In this document: positions 27,109 to 36,240 of the stretch, piece after piece
How the letters are laid out: each line of letters starts with the position of its first letter
How positions within the stretch are numbered: the stretch's first letter is position 1
NCBI GenBank assembly: GCA_012840465.1
Contig: DULJ01000067.1
Location: forward strand, 1 to 64,000
From: Caryophanales bacterium
GTDB lineage: Bacteria > Bacillota > Bacilli > Bacillales > Bacillaceae_J
Direction of reading: 5' to 3'
DNA length: 64,000 nt
Made by a program: the position numbers and the translations under genes
The notes under the pieces: model-generated
Told to the model about the DNA's origin: nothing
Database searches by the model: none
Seen by the model: only the letters and a program-made list of their open reading frames with translations

Positions 27109-27143
27109 TAAAATAAAAGAACCCGCTTTTGCGTCCAAGCGGG
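27109..27143 (-). terminator. Terminator downstream of the third YjcZ-type unit
   Basis: On the minus strand CCCGCTT and AAGCGGG form a hairpin followed by TTCTTTTATTTT. It serves the damaged YjcZ unit to its right. Confidence 0.75.
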
Positions 27144-27190
27144 CTATATAAAAAAAAAGGAGGTAGAAGATAATAGTGAAAAGGTTCTAC

Positions 27191-27295
27191 TTAGTAGTAG
27201 AAGCCAACCGCACCTACAATTATCAACAAGATAAATAAAACAACAATTAACGCGAAGGTATTGCCAAATCCGTACCCGCGCCGCTTACAATGATC
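27191..27295 (-). pseudogene. YjcZ-family unit lacking an in-frame start codon
   Basis: The minus strand encodes [14 protein letters not shown] followed by the full YjcZ helix ([15 protein letters not shown]) and VGFYY-stop. A strong AAGGAGG lies immediately upstream. Yet between that site and the CDS no ATG, GTG or TTG is in frame: the GTG within AGGTGATC is out of frame and TTG is followed by TAA. The nearest upstream in-frame codon of note is a stop. It is either a start-codon loss or frameshift, or a sequencing error. Confidence 0.6.
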
Positions 27296-27400
27296 ACCTC
27301 CTTGTTGTGTTTACTGATAATTTATGTCTGTTCATCTTATTATGTATAGGTGCATGTCCTTCACAAATGAAAAAGGGCAAATTTGGATGAATCAAATAAA

Positions 27401-27424
27401 AAAACCGGGGGACCCGGTTTTTTG
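27401..27424 (-). terminator. Terminator of the DUF3905-like gene
   Basis: On the minus strand AAAACCGGG and CCCGGTTTT form a compact hairpin followed by a run of T. Confidence 0.85.
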
Positions 27425-27435
27425 TACTACTAGAA

Positions 27436-27789
27436 TTAGTCAGAACCCTTACTTACATCTTTAGTTGGATGCATAAAAGGGGCGCCTTGGGGTGCCTTTT
27501 GCTTTTCAACAAGATCGATATTTTCATCTGTATTCCATCCAATATCATTCGTCGGATGAACCCATTCATCACCCGCCATAACGGAAGGGTCTGTTTCTTT
27601 CGACCATTGATTTAATGGTGAGTTCGAAGAATCGTAAAAGCTATCCCCTATGACAACTCCATGTTCATTCACGAAAGGCGGCTCAATTTTAATTCCGCTA
27701 TCTTTAAAGTTTGGGGATGAAATTTGATGTGGCATTGTTCCATCAATTAATGGAAATTTTAAATCTTCCTTTTTCTCATTTTTACTCAT
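27436..27789 (-). CDS. DUF3905-like protein (117 residues)
   Basis: The start is ATG 27789, preceded by AGAGGTGAT; the frame is open upstream but without a ribosome binding site. The hydrophilic protein carries the repeated element HPTNDIGWNTDENIDL and HPTKDVSKG, and WSKETDPSVMAGDEWVHP. This pattern I associate with the DUF3905 family of spore-forming bacilli. The function is unknown. It has its own terminator. Confidence 0.65.
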   Translation of the reverse strand: MSKNEKKEDLKFPLIDGTMPHQISSPNFKDSGIKIEPPFVNEHGVVIGDSFYDSSNSPLNQWSKETDPSVMAGDEWVHPTNDIGWNTDENIDLVEKQKAPQGAPFMHPTKDVSKGSD

Positions 27790-27845
27790 ATGTATCACCT
27801 CTTTTGTACTGTTGTTTTTAGTATGTCTTGGATAAGTTGTTGATA

Positions 27846-27878
27846 TACAAAAACTACCCTCCATTAAGAAAGGTAGTT
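27846..27878 (-). terminator. Terminator of the two-helix membrane protein gene
   Basis: AACTACC pairs with GGTAGTT around a 13-base loop, followed on the minus strand by TTTTTG. The hairpin touches the stop codon. Confidence 0.7.
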
Positions 27879-28057
27879 TAAATTGAAATCCTGTTTCGGT
27901 CGTAAATTGAAATAAATACAAGTCCGAGTAAAAATAGTGGAAGCCAACTGAAGACGAGAAAAGTAAACTGTCTAAATGATTTCATCCCTGCATCCGGTGT
28001 CAAAAAAAGAATCACGCTTATCATGAACCCTATAAAAAGATATAAAAATAATGCCAT
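27878..28057 (-). CDS. Small two-helix membrane protein (59 residues)
   Basis: The start is set at ATG 28057, preceded by GGAGTTGG. Two hydrophobic segments (ALFLYLFIGFMISVILFL and FTFLVFSWLPLFLLGLVFISI) flank a short loop with DAGMKSFR. The basic C-terminus (YDRNRISI) suggests both ends face the cytoplasm. I do not recognise the family. Confidence 0.6.
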   Translation of the reverse strand: MALFLYLFIGFMISVILFLTPDAGMKSFRQFTFLVFSWLPLFLLGLVFISIYDRNRISI

Positions 28058-28185
28058 TTGGCACCAACTCCACTTTCCAAGATAGGGTATTGTATGCAAT
28101 TTATGATGAATTGGTGAATGAGTAGCTTACATTTGCAGCATTCTATATATAGTAACGTCATCTCAGAAAACGGAGGGATCATTAA

Positions 28186-28380
28186 ATGGGTAAAAAAAAT
28201 CCACGGCATCATAACCCAGAGGTAAAAAGCCAACAAACTCCAAGAGGGAATAGCAAAGAAGAGTTTGGTCTGGAATTCAGTGATGTAAATGCCAGCAAAC
28301 AATTTGAAATAGCGGCTGCTAAAAAGTATGCACAAGCTGAAAAGGAAAAATCGGAAGGGGCACGGCGAAATTCAGAATAG
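28186..28380 (+). CDS. Small hydrophilic spore-type protein (gamma-SASP-like)
   Basis: The 64-residue protein starts at ATG 28186 with CGGAGGGA upstream. It is very hydrophilic (GKKNPRHHNPEVKSQQTPRG). Its central EEFGLEFSDVNASKQ resembles the GPR-cleaved FGTEFASETNA element of gamma-type SASPs, followed by an Ala/Lys helix. The gamma-SASP assignment is an inference from this motif; a YfhD-type protein is another possibility. The spore gene context fits either. Confidence 0.5.
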   Translation: MGKKNPRHHNPEVKSQQTPRGNSKEEFGLEFSDVNASKQFEIAAAKKYAQAEKEKSEGARRNSE

Positions 28381-28404
28381 GAAAAAGGCTGATTTAATCA
28401 GCCT
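28381..28404. terminator. Bidirectional terminator between convergent genes
   Basis: GGCTGA and TCAGCC around TTTAA, with A5 on the left and a later T6 on the right, can serve both the small spore-type gene and the radical SAM gene, whose stop codon overlaps the hairpin. Confidence 0.75.
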
Positions 28405-30155
28405 TCAACGTTTTTTAATGGTGCTGTATAAAGGGCACTCTTTTTTAATGTAGGATTATAAAAAATTAGCATTAATGTCGATTCATTATTGATAGACCCG
28501 GTTTGAAGATAATGATCAATATCAAATGGGATGACTTCCATGATCGTATGCTTATGTAGATCCTTTTCCGATAATGAAATTTGCGCAAATCCCTCACCTA
28601 ATATGGAAGGAGTTTCACTAAGTGTTTTTAAATACTCGGTACGCAAATCCTTATCAAACTTATCTTGCCACCATGGTTTACGCGGCTTATGAGTTTTGCT
28701 AATTAAATAATCATATTTCATCATGGCTTCAATCACATCTAAAGGGAATTGCTCCTTAGCCGATAAGAACATAAACAATCTTTCAAACAAATCTTCAAGC
28801 TGATGTCCAATTCTACTCCAGCCTTTCTTGTCCCAAAAAGCACCAAATTCCTGAAAGAAATCGAATGGTGAATCAAAAACAGTCCATACTAAATATAGTA
28901 AAGTAGTATCCATGCGATGGGCATTCCAATATTTTTCTAATACGTCCTCTACTTGTTTGATTCTTACTATATCAATGAATGGCAATACATTGTTTCCTAA
29001 GATTTCATAGGGAGAATGATCTTCGTATATATAGCCATACTTTTCGGCTTCATTTCTAAGACCTGTGCCGCGCAACATTTTTAGAAATCCAAGCTGTAAT
29101 TCCTCCGGTTCGAACGCGAATACATCATTAAACGTTTTTCTGAATGAATCATAATTCTCTTCAGGTAAACCGGCAATTAAATCTAAATGCTGGGCAATTT
29201 TACCGCCTTCCTTGACCATTTGCACAGTCCTTGTCAGCTTTTCAAAGTTCTGTTTTCTTTTGACTAACGCATTTGTATAATCATTGGTGGATTGAACCCC
29301 AATTTCAAATCGAAATAAACCTTCCGGGGCATGCTCATTTAGAAATTGAAGTACTTCTGGTCGCATAATGTCTGCAGTTATTTCAAATTGAAAGACTGTA
29401 CCGGGATAATGATGATCAATTAAAAAGTTAAACAATTCCATCGCATAACTTCGGCTAATATTAAAAGTTCTGTCTACAAATTTCAACGTTTTGGCGCCAT
29501 GCTCCATTAAAAATAAAATGTCTTCTTTTATTTTTTCACGATTGAAATAGCGGACCCCAACTTCGATCGATGAAAGACAAAATTGACATGTAAACGGACA
29601 GCCACGGCTAGTCTCTATGTAGACAACACGCTTTGATAAATTTGGAAGATCTTCCGGAAATCGATAAGGTGAAGGGATTGTGGCTAAATCAAGTTTCTCA
29701 TGTGGTGAAGTAATAACTACCTTATCATTTCTTCGGAAAGCAATACCGGAAACCTTGCCATAGTCCTGTGTTGAAGAAATTTCAGTAAGCAATGACTTAA
29801 ATGTATGTTCTCCTTCACCGATTGCGATAAAATCTACTTCATTCACTTTTTCCATCCATTCAAGCGTATCATAGGTTACTTCCGGACCGCCTAAGACGAT
29901 GATGAGCTCTGGTTTTATTTTTTTTAGCATTTTTATTACTTTTATCGTTTCTTCAATATTCCAAATGTAACAGCTAAAGCCCAAAACGTCAGGATCTTTT
30001 GAATATAAGTCAGATGCAATATTCATGACGGGGTCATTAATCGTGTATTCCGCAAGTTGGATATGAAATTCAGGTTCTGCATAAGCCTTTAAATATCGTA
30101 AAGCAAGGCTCGTGTGGATAAACTTAGCATTTAATGTAGAGCATATAATATTCAT
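28398..30155 (-). CDS. B12-binding-domain radical SAM protein
   Basis: The 585-residue protein begins with a cobalamin-binding Rossmann-type domain (residues 1-140, including DVLGFSCYIWN and VLGGPEVTYD). A radical SAM domain follows with CPFTCQFC near residue 187, which binds the 4Fe-4S cluster, and motifs such as RFEIGVQSTNDYTN. The last 200 residues form a DUF4080-like region. It belongs to a widespread class of uncharacterised B12/SAM enzymes, possibly methylating or modifying a metabolite. AGGGAG stands upstream of the ATG. It appears monocistronic. Confidence 0.85.
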   Translation of the reverse strand: MNIICSTLNAKFIHTSLALRYLKAYAEPEFHIQLAEYTINDPVMNIASDLYSKDPDVLGFSCYIWNIEETIKVIKMLKKIKPELIIVLGGPEVTYDTLEWMEKVNEVDFIAIGEGEHTFKSLLTEISSTQDYGKVSGIAFRRNDKVVITSPHEKLDLATIPSPYRFPEDLPNLSKRVVYIETSRGCPFTCQFCLSSIEVGVRYFNREKIKEDILFLMEHGAKTLKFVDRTFNISRSYAMELFNFLIDHHYPGTVFQFEITADIMRPEVLQFLNEHAPEGLFRFEIGVQSTNDYTNALVKRKQNFEKLTRTVQMVKEGGKIAQHLDLIAGLPEENYDSFRKTFNDVFAFEPEELQLGFLKMLRGTGLRNEAEKYGYIYEDHSPYEILGNNVLPFIDIVRIKQVEDVLEKYWNAHRMDTTLLYLVWTVFDSPFDFFQEFGAFWDKKGWSRIGHQLEDLFERLFMFLSAKEQFPLDVIEAMMKYDYLISKTHKPRKPWWQDKFDKDLRTEYLKTLSETPSILGEGFAQISLSEKDLHKHTIMEVIPFDIDHYLQTGSINNESTLMLIFYNPTLKKSALYTAPLKNVEG

Positions 30156-30216
30156 GAACGTAACTCCCTTTTTCCTAATCTTCCTATTCTATCACAATTT
30201 ACTAAATTTAAATCAA

Positions 30217-30240
30217 AACGAACCGGAAAGTTCCGGTTCG
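30217..30240 (-). terminator. Terminator of the second chemoreceptor gene
   Basis: AACGAACCGGAA pairs with TTCCGGTTCGTT, followed on the minus strand by TTGATTTAAATTT. Confidence 0.75.
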
Positions 30241-30245
30241 TTGTT

Positions 30246-32306
30246 TTATAATCTAAATCGTCCAACAGAGTGTTTCAATTCTTGAGTTAAATCATGCAGC
30301 CTTGAGGAGATCTCCTTTACTTTTTGAACTGAATCCATTTGTTCATCCGTTGTACCTGTTACCTCTTCAACGCCGGCTGTTGTTGTTTGACTTACATTGG
30401 TTACCCGTTCAATAGAAATAAAAATATCATTACTGCGCTTTGAAATTTCATCGGCTGTTTGCGCGATATTTTCAATATTATTTGATAGGTCATCAATATA
30501 AGTTACAATCTGATGGAAATTCTTTTCACTGTCATTTACTACTTCAGACCCTTCTTCAACTGATTTTTTACTTTGGTCAATATTAATTAAGGCCTTTGTT
30601 GAATCATTTTGAATTTCAAAAATTAAAGATGACACTTTTTCAACGGATTTACTTGATTGCTCCGCTAACTTTTTTACCTCCTGGGCCACTACAGCAAAGC
30701 CTTTACCATGTTCACCTGCCCTTGCTGCCTCAATTGATGCGTTTAAGGAAAGCAAATTTGTCTGGTCAGAAATTTCATGGATTAACTTTGTAATATCGCT
30801 AATTTGTTGCAATCTCATATCCAGTGATTTCATTATATTACTCGACTCAACTGACTGTTTAACAATAATATCCATATTTGATTTCATTTTTTCCATTGCC
30901 ATTTTACCTTCAGAAGAAACTTCTTTTGTTTTTCGAGCTTGACCGGCAATAGTTGCAATATTTTCTGACATAGACTGCATTGAATTGGCATTGTGCTCAA
31001 CATTGTTAGCAACACTGAACATATCCGTGCTCAGTTTGTCAGCACCTATTGAAACTTCGCCGATTGCATCATTTATAATTTTGGCAACTGAGCTTGAAAC
31101 TTTTGCTTGGTCATTCAAAATGTTTGAGCTTTGATCGACATCATGGGCAAGATTGTTAATTTTTTTAACCATATCTCGTAAACTGTCTATCGTTCTATTT
31201 ACTGATTGAAGCAGCATGCCGATCTCGTCTTTGGACTTAACCTGTAGTTTACTAGAAAGATCCCCATTACTAACAGCCTCCATTAAAGCAGATATGCTGT
31301 TAATCGGTTGAACAAAATATCTGGCAATGAGCCAGCTTATGACTATTGAGATGGCGATTAACAGAATGATCACAATCACCTGGATGGAAACTAACTTTGA
31401 TAGGCTATTCTCAGTCATTGTATTGGCCTCAGTTATTTTATTGCTCATATTTGTACCAATTGTTTGTGTAAACGATGATACTTCTTCTTGCGGAATTACA
31501 GATAAAACGGTCCATCCCGTCTTTTCATGGACAAGAGGAAGATAGGTTACTTGATCAATATCTAATAAAATTCTTCCGTTACTAATTTCTTTGAAAAAGG
31601 GTAGGTCATTGACCTTCTTTGATTCCTTTACAAGTGTTAAGTCTTTATGGCCAATAATCGAGTGATCAGCACCTACTAAAGCGATAAAACCAGTTTCGCC
31701 GACTTTAATTTGTGAAATATATTCACTTAATAAGCTAGCATTTAGATCAGCAGAAATGACACCGGAAAATTGATTGTTGTTGTATATGGGTGTACTTATT
31801 GTAATAAATGGTTTTCCACTGTTATCCTTTTGCATATTTGAGATATAAAATTGATCATTTTTTAATGCTTTTGCTTTTTGGTACCAATCTTCACTTATTT
31901 GTTTTGGTTCCATTTTATCTTTTGAATAATGGGCAAGGATCCCGTTAGTGGACGCAATATACATGGATGAAAGATACTCATTTTTATTTACAAATCCTTG
32001 AAACAACTGCTTTAGGATAGCTGGATCGGTAGTGCTTTTACTGGCGTTTAAAGGATATTCAACTGATTGGATTATATTGTCCAACTTTTCAACAACATTT
32101 TTTCCTTCAAGATAGGTGAGTGTACCTGCATAATGGCCTGAAAACCCACTTACATCTCTTTCAACGACTTCCGATAGTCCATTTGTTAGATTATCTACAT
32201 TATTGGAAAAATTTTTATTTGAAATATAAGTAAATAATGAACAAATTAAGATAATAATAGAGGATAAGCCTACTACGCCGGTAATTAATTTTGCTTTTAC
32301 ATTCAT
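30246..32306 (-). CDS. Methyl-accepting chemotaxis protein with double-Cache-type sensor
   Basis: The chemoreceptor (686 residues) has TM1 near residues 8-28 and a large extracellular region (about 30-300) with dCache features ([28 protein letters not shown]...[40 protein letters not shown]). TM2 is near 305-328, then HAMP. The signalling domain has the tip [21 protein letters not shown] near 515-535. dCache receptors often bind amino acids or other small molecules. CGGAGGAATT lies before the ATG. Confidence 0.92.
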   Translation of the reverse strand: MNVKAKLITGVVGLSSIIILICSLFTYISNKNFSNNVDNLTNGLSEVVERDVSGFSGHYAGTLTYLEGKNVVEKLDNIIQSVEYPLNASKSTTDPAILKQLFQGFVNKNEYLSSMYIASTNGILAHYSKDKMEPKQISEDWYQKAKALKNDQFYISNMQKDNSGKPFITISTPIYNNNQFSGVISADLNASLLSEYISQIKVGETGFIALVGADHSIIGHKDLTLVKESKKVNDLPFFKEISNGRILLDIDQVTYLPLVHEKTGWTVLSVIPQEEVSSFTQTIGTNMSNKITEANTMTENSLSKLVSIQVIVIILLIAISIVISWLIARYFVQPINSISALMEAVSNGDLSSKLQVKSKDEIGMLLQSVNRTIDSLRDMVKKINNLAHDVDQSSNILNDQAKVSSSVAKIINDAIGEVSIGADKLSTDMFSVANNVEHNANSMQSMSENIATIAGQARKTKEVSSEGKMAMEKMKSNMDIIVKQSVESSNIMKSLDMRLQQISDITKLIHEISDQTNLLSLNASIEAARAGEHGKGFAVVAQEVKKLAEQSSKSVEKVSSLIFEIQNDSTKALINIDQSKKSVEEGSEVVNDSEKNFHQIVTYIDDLSNNIENIAQTADEISKRSNDIFISIERVTNVSQTTTAGVEEVTGTTDEQMDSVQKVKEISSRLHDLTQELKHSVGRFRL

Positions 32307-32519
32307 TGTAATTCCTCCGTTATACTATTTATAACAATCACACTATGATATTAGTCATATTATATACTAAAGTACAGTAAGTTTTTACAAGATATTTTAA
32401 AAGTTTCATGAATCTTCTTGAATATTTGTTGAATATATGTCATGTTTTCTAATTCACGCTATTTGCTATAATAAAGGATGTACATAAGAACTAGAGAAAA
32501 GGTAGGGAGGGATATAAAA

Positions 32520-33239
32520 ATGAAGAGATCAATATTTGTGATTTTAACAATTCTGTCGACACTGCTTTTAGCCTCATGTGGCAGTGTACAGATTGGAAAT
32601 CTTCAATCTGAAAAGTCTAGCATAAATCTTCAAAATGAAAAAGCATTGGATGTTTCAATTCGACTTGGAGCAGGCGACCTTACACTAAGCGGGAATACGA
32701 CTAAAGCAGCTGAAGTCGATTTTTCATACAATGTTGAAGAGCTTAAACCGGTTATCGACTATAATATAGTGGAAGGAAAGGGGCAGCTGTCTATTATTCA
32801 AAGCAACATGAATAAACCAATGGGGAATATGGAGGGGCTTGAATACAAAGGGGATGTTGTCCTAAATAATAATTTACCAGTAACTCTATATGTGAAAACA
32901 GGAGCAGGAGTGAATATACTAGATTTGAGAGAAGTACAATTGCAAAATGCCGAAATTTATACTGGTGTTGGACAAACTACGATTAATTTTGCCAGCGATT
33001 ATAATAAGGGTTTTGATGCCAGTATTGAGTCAGGGATGGGGAATACTGAAATCATCGTACCGAAAAATGTAGGGGTCAAAGTATCAATGGAAAACGGTAT
33101 TGGAAAAGTGGAAACAGAAGGACTTATATCCTTAGATAAAGATAATTATGTAAATGAAAGTTATGAAAAAGCAAATGTAAAAATCAATTTTAAAATAAGA
33201 ATGGGTGTTGGAGACCTGAAAATTAAAGTAGGGGAATAA
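32520..33239 (+). CDS. Lipoprotein with toast-rack-like beta domain
   Basis: The start is ATG 32520 with AGGGAGGGA upstream. The signal peptide ends in the lipobox LLASC. The mature 220 residues consist of repeated beta motifs with Gly-rich turns (RLGAGDLTLSG, KTGAGVNIL, TGVGQTTI, SGMGNTEI, NGIGKVETEG, MGVGDLKI), typical of the toast-rack/DUF2154-type beta solenoid seen in LiaF-like envelope proteins. The role is unknown, perhaps envelope-stress related. It has its own promoter (TATAAT 32467-32472) and terminator. Confidence 0.75.
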   Translation: MKRSIFVILTILSTLLLASCGSVQIGNLQSEKSSINLQNEKALDVSIRLGAGDLTLSGNTTKAAEVDFSYNVEELKPVIDYNIVEGKGQLSIIQSNMNKPMGNMEGLEYKGDVVLNNNLPVTLYVKTGAGVNILDLREVQLQNAEIYTGVGQTTINFASDYNKGFDASIESGMGNTEIIVPKNVGVKVSMENGIGKVETEGLISLDKDNYVNESYEKANVKINFKIRMGVGDLKIKVGE

Positions 33240-33260
33240 ACGGGGCTTAATAGCCCCGTT
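33239..33260 (+). terminator. Terminator of the toast-rack lipoprotein gene
   Basis: AACGGGGCT pairs with AGCCCCGTT around TAAT, followed by TTGCTATT. The second Bacillus-type repeat begins just after it. Confidence 0.75.
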
Positions 33261-33266
33261 TGCTAT

Positions 33267-33325
33267 TGTCTAGCTACAGCATCCAGCGACTAGTAAACGT
33301 CGCTATACGGGCGCTTCCACTTTTC
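33267..33325. repeat. Bacillus-type intergenic repeat, short copy
   Basis: TGTCTAGCTACAGCATCC and AGCGACTAGTAAAC join directly to GTCGCTATACGGGCGCTTCC. Compared with the copy at 26353, about 40 internal bases are missing. AGCGAC and GTCGCT form a hairpin. The copy fills the gap between the lipoprotein terminator and the stop of the gamma-SASP-like gene. Confidence 0.6.
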
Positions 33326-33478
33326 TTACTCCTTCGTACCGGATTGTGCGCCACCTTCATTATATTTGTTAGCTTGGGTACTACCAAACTCATTTCCAAA
33401 CTCTGTATCATGTTGTTTTTGGAATTGTCCTCGTTTGTTTTTCTGATCCGCATCATTTTTCTTTGTACGTTTCGCCAA
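33326..33478 (-). CDS. Gamma-type SASP-like spore protein (50 residues)
   Basis: The frame runs from TTG 33478 to TAA 33326. GGAG lies eight bases before the TTG; an in-frame ATG (33484) directly abuts that site and is unlikely. The protein is Gln/Asn/Lys-rich and hydrophilic, with KQHDTEFGNEFGSTQANKYN. This resembles the gamma-type SASP repeat with its TEF protease site, in a single-copy form. Such proteins are amino-acid stores degraded by GPR at germination. It ends directly against an intergenic repeat. Confidence 0.62.
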   Translation of the reverse strand: MAKRTKKNDADQKNKRGQFQKQHDTEFGNEFGSTQANKYNEGGAQSGTKE

Positions 33479-33667
33479 ATGAATCATCTCCATTCAAAGT
33501 TTTTCTTCTTTAGTTTAAATTGATTTCTATTTTCTATACTTATTTGTAGGGAATTTGTGGAAGGTCTTAATAATGTTGAAATATTGTCAAAAAGTATTCG
33601 CTTTGATAGCGAATCGAACTGATAAAATAAAATTAGGTAATGTAGATTCATAATGGGGGTGTATTAA

Positions 33668-33769
33668 ATGGAAGAATGGTCAGTTGTAATGAATATTACT
33701 TTTGTAGGGATTGGTATTCTGTTTATTTTGTTCAGCCTAGCGGATGTAAATGCTTCACAAAAAAACTAA
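33668..33769 (+). CDS. Putative 33-residue single-helix membrane peptide
   Basis: The frame ATG 33668 to TAA 33769 has GGGGGTG upstream. MEEWSVVMN is followed by a hydrophobic helix (ITFVGIGILFILFSLA) and a polar tail (DVNASQKN). It has the form of a small one-pass membrane peptide. No family is recognised. It precedes another small gene on the same strand by 83 bases. Confidence 0.5.
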   Translation: MEEWSVVMNITFVGIGILFILFSLADVNASQKN

Positions 33770-33852
33770 TAGTATCATCTAAAAGTAATGTATAATTTGA
33801 TAGTTCCGAGCCACATTAATAAGTAGAAGTATTTATTGATGGAGGTTCAATT

Positions 33853-34053
33853 ATGGCAAAAGACGATGAAAAGTTAAATGACACTGCTGCAATGAATCTA
33901 AATTTATCACAGGCGGATTTGTTAATGGCTAAGGATGTAGTTGTAGATGCCGAATATACCAGGGCACCTAAACAAACAATAGATCAAAAGTTCAGCGAAC
34001 AAGTTGACAGTAAAGAACTGCAAAAGTTTGTTGATTTGGGCGACGTATTTTAG
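33853..34053 (+). CDS. Small acidic hydrophilic protein (66 residues)
   Basis: ATG 33853 follows TGGAGGTT. The protein lacks hydrophobic stretches and is rich in Asp, Lys, Gln and Ala (AKDDEKLNDTAAMNLNLSQAD...). It may be partly unstructured. I do not recognise the family; the size and composition fit the many small sporulation-phase proteins of bacilli, an inference only. Confidence 0.55.
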   Translation: MAKDDEKLNDTAAMNLNLSQADLLMAKDVVVDAEYTRAPKQTIDQKFSEQVDSKELQKFVDLGDVF

Positions 34054-34203
34054 TAGTCCTTTAAATGAGTGAGATTTTGTAGAGTTTGATCTGCAGGTCT
34101 TGCTCTTTTTTATTGAAAAAATGATAATGGGTGGATTTTAAAACTGACTAACCGCTCAATTTCATTGCGAAAGAATCCGGAGTTAAAAAGAGGTTAAAAA
34201 AAA

Positions 34204-34377
34204 TTAGTTTTGTTGATCGAAGTATTTTTTTAATTCAAAAAAGGCATTTTCAATTTGAGGTAACCGGCTTTTCACATTATCTACATACTGCGAATCATAA
34301 ATATTAGTGTTTCCCCTCAAAGAGTTTGATAAGTCTTGAAGAAGCTTAACTACTTTAAATGTATCGTTAGTATTCAT
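34204..34377 (-). CDS. Small helical protein (57 residues), function unknown
   Basis: The start is ATG 34377, preceded by AGGAGGTATAAA, an excellent ribosome binding site; a longer upstream frame has none. The peptide (NTNDTFKVVKLLQDLSNSLRG...RLPQIENAFFELKKYFDQQN) is amphipathic and probably two helices. No family is recognised. Confidence 0.6.
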   Translation of the reverse strand: MNTNDTFKVVKLLQDLSNSLRGNTNIYDSQYVDNVKSRLPQIENAFFELKKYFDQQN

Positions 34378-34692
34378 TTTATACCTCCTGTTAGTACCAG
34401 ATAATAAATATTCTCTATGTCCTATTTTATAGAAATTATGACTACAATTCAATAAAAATAAATTTTTGTTGTGAAATATTTTACAATAAACTTTCAAAAA
34501 ATAACTGTATGCTCACATGTAAACATTCTCATAAATAAAATTTGCACAATCTACAGGATTTTGTAGACTATAAAATGTAAGCGTATTAAAAATTGTCATA
34601 ATTCTGAAAAACATTTTTCGACTATTTTCAACCATGTTAGGGTATAATAAAATTAACTAAAAAAGAATGGTAAGTTAAAGGAGTTCATATTC

Positions 34693-34899
34693 ATGAATGA
34701 GTTATTTACGGTTGGCCAAGAAGTAATAACGAATGAATTGTATTTTACACGTTATGGTCAAGTGATAACTGGAGAAGTAGTCAAGGTTGAAAGAGATAAA
34801 ACTTGGGTAAAAAACCAATATAACACGATATCGGTTATCAACAATATATGTCTTGAATGTAAAGTAACTGAAGATGAAAGAGTAGGACTACTAATTTAA
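34693..34899 (+). CDS. Small SH3/KOW-like protein (68 residues), function unknown
   Basis: ATG 34693 follows AAAGGAG. The sequence alternates beta strands with the pattern FTVGQEVITN...GQVITGEVVKVERDKTWVKN, reminiscent of KOW or SH3-type barrels and of small YkvS/DUF2187-type proteins. The link is weak. The stop codon is embedded in the terminator hairpin. Confidence 0.5.
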   Translation: MNELFTVGQEVITNELYFTRYGQVITGEVVKVERDKTWVKNQYNTISVINNICLECKVTEDERVGLLI

Positions 34900-34915
34900 T
34901 TTTAGTAGTCTTTTT
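34886..34915 (+). terminator. Terminator overlapping the KOW-like gene stop
   Basis: GACTACTAA pairs with TTAGTAGTC, followed by TTTTT. Confidence 0.88.
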
Positions 34916-35025
34916 GTGTTTTTGAAAACTTTTTTATCATTTTTACAAGGAATTTATTTTCTATGTCGAATTAATAATATAGCAGCTTTTTTTCTAGGTT
35001 AATAATGATGAAAGGTGTGATGTAA

Positions 35026-35325
35026 TTGATTATTAGGAAAAAATTAGATGCAATGCAATTTCTAGAGGAATTTACAGACATGGTTTCGTATGACTATGAA
35101 AATGAAAAGCATTATTTTGTGTTTAAAGACAAGGAACGTGGTGGACAATATACATTAATGAAAAAGGATGAAAGATGGTCGATTCACGGTAAGGGTGAAA
35201 ACTATTGTGATGATGGTGAAACGATGATGGATGATATCGATGGTTTGCTTGTTTTCATTTGGAAGCATAGAAGCAATATTAATCGCGTATTAAAAGAAAT
35301 TCACGATTCAAAAGTGAAAGTATGA
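35026..35325 (+). CDS. Small acidic protein (99 residues), function unknown
   Basis: TTG 35026 follows AAAGGTG at eight bases. The protein begins IIRKKLDAMQFLEEFTDMV, has a beta-rich middle (HYFVFKDKERGGQYTLMKKDERWSIHG), an acidic DDGETMMDDIDG and a C-terminal helix. No family is recognised. It shares with the 73-residue protein at 26073 a beta-sheet-then-helix order, which may be coincidence. Confidence 0.6.
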   Translation: MIIRKKLDAMQFLEEFTDMVSYDYENEKHYFVFKDKERGGQYTLMKKDERWSIHGKGENYCDDGETMMDDIDGLLVFIWKHRSNINRVLKEIHDSKVKV

Positions 35326-35332
35326 ATCAAAA

Positions 35333-35354
35333 ATGGCCAGGGTAATCCTGGCCA
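35333..35354. terminator. Terminator between convergent genes
   Basis: TGGCCAGG pairs with CCTGGCCA around GTAAT. Confidence 0.7.
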
Positions 35355-35362
35355 TTGCTACT

Positions 35363-36160
35363 TTATTCTGCTGACTTAAGTGCATCTAAAATTGGGAAGA
35401 GCTCTTCAAGATGTTTAATTTCATAGGTAGGTGTAACGTCAGGAAGTCTTTCCTTATTATGGCGATTAATCCATACTGATTTAATGCCGGCACGTGTTGC
35501 CCCAAGAATATCAGTCATTAAATTATCGCCAACCATAATAGCATCTTCTTTGTTTATATTCATAAGTTTTAAGGCATGTTCAAAAATGGATGGGTCAGGT
35601 TTGCCACATCCAAAATCACCGGAAATGACTATTTTGTCAAAGTATGGAGCAATTTCTGGTGTAATCGTTAATTTTGTATTTTGTAAATCGGGTGAACCAT
35701 TTGTTAATAATAGGAGTTTATAATTCCCCTTTAATTGATCAAGTACTTGAAAGGATTCATCGTACACAAATGGTTTTTCCCGGCGATTAGCGGGAAATAG
35801 TTCACCCAACTCATACCCAAAATCAGGATCTTCAACGCCTAAAGCGGCTAAACCACGTGTCCATGCTTCCTTACGATAGGTTGGTACAATTTTGCTCATT
35901 TTTATAAAATCTTCTTGATTATCTGGAAAGTTCCCCCATAGACCTTCAAATGGGTTGATTCCAATCTTTTGTGTAAATGAATAGGTCTCATAGGAACTGT
36001 ATAATTCTCTTGCTGCTTTGCGAACAGCTTCCTCAAGCGTTTCGGGGTCAATATTATATTTTTCTTTTGCTGTTTGACAAGTTGCTACAAATGCTTCTTT
36101 TACGCTTTTTTGGTCCCATAGTAAAGTATCGTCTAGATCGAAAAATATTGCTTTTACCAT
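35363..36160 (-). CDS. HAD-superfamily hydrolase (YsaA/YfnB-like)
   Basis: The 265-residue hydrolase has all four HAD motifs: [11 protein letters not shown] with the nucleophilic Asp at the N-terminus, LLLTNGSPD (Ser/Thr), [11 protein letters not shown] (Lys) and [13 protein letters not shown] (acidic pair). The helical cap lies between motifs 1 and 2, as in subfamily I enzymes such as phosphoglycolate phosphatase-like proteins. It probably dephosphorylates a small metabolite or nucleotide. AGAGGAG precedes the ATG. It may share a transcript with the Nudix gene located 80 bases upstream. Confidence 0.88.
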   Translation of the reverse strand: MVKAIFFDLDDTLLWDQKSVKEAFVATCQTAKEKYNIDPETLEEAVRKAARELYSSYETYSFTQKIGINPFEGLWGNFPDNQEDFIKMSKIVPTYRKEAWTRGLAALGVEDPDFGYELGELFPANRREKPFVYDESFQVLDQLKGNYKLLLLTNGSPDLQNTKLTITPEIAPYFDKIVISGDFGCGKPDPSIFEHALKLMNINKEDAIMVGDNLMTDILGATRAGIKSVWINRHNKERLPDVTPTYEIKHLEELFPILDALKSAE

Positions 36161-36240
36161 TAATATTTACTCCTCTTCCTTTTTATATATAAAGACTACA
36201 ATTGAAAAACTATTTTGTATATAAGAAAATATAAATAAAG

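Noticed and set aside
27174..27240. Plus-strand 20-codon frame after AAAGGAGG at 27160
   Set aside because: It is antisense to the conserved YjcZ helix, very short, and the spacing from the ribosome binding site is too long.
33595..33614. Terminator at ATTCGCT/AGCGAAT
   Set aside because: The hairpin is short, has no T run on either strand and is not placed at a gene end.
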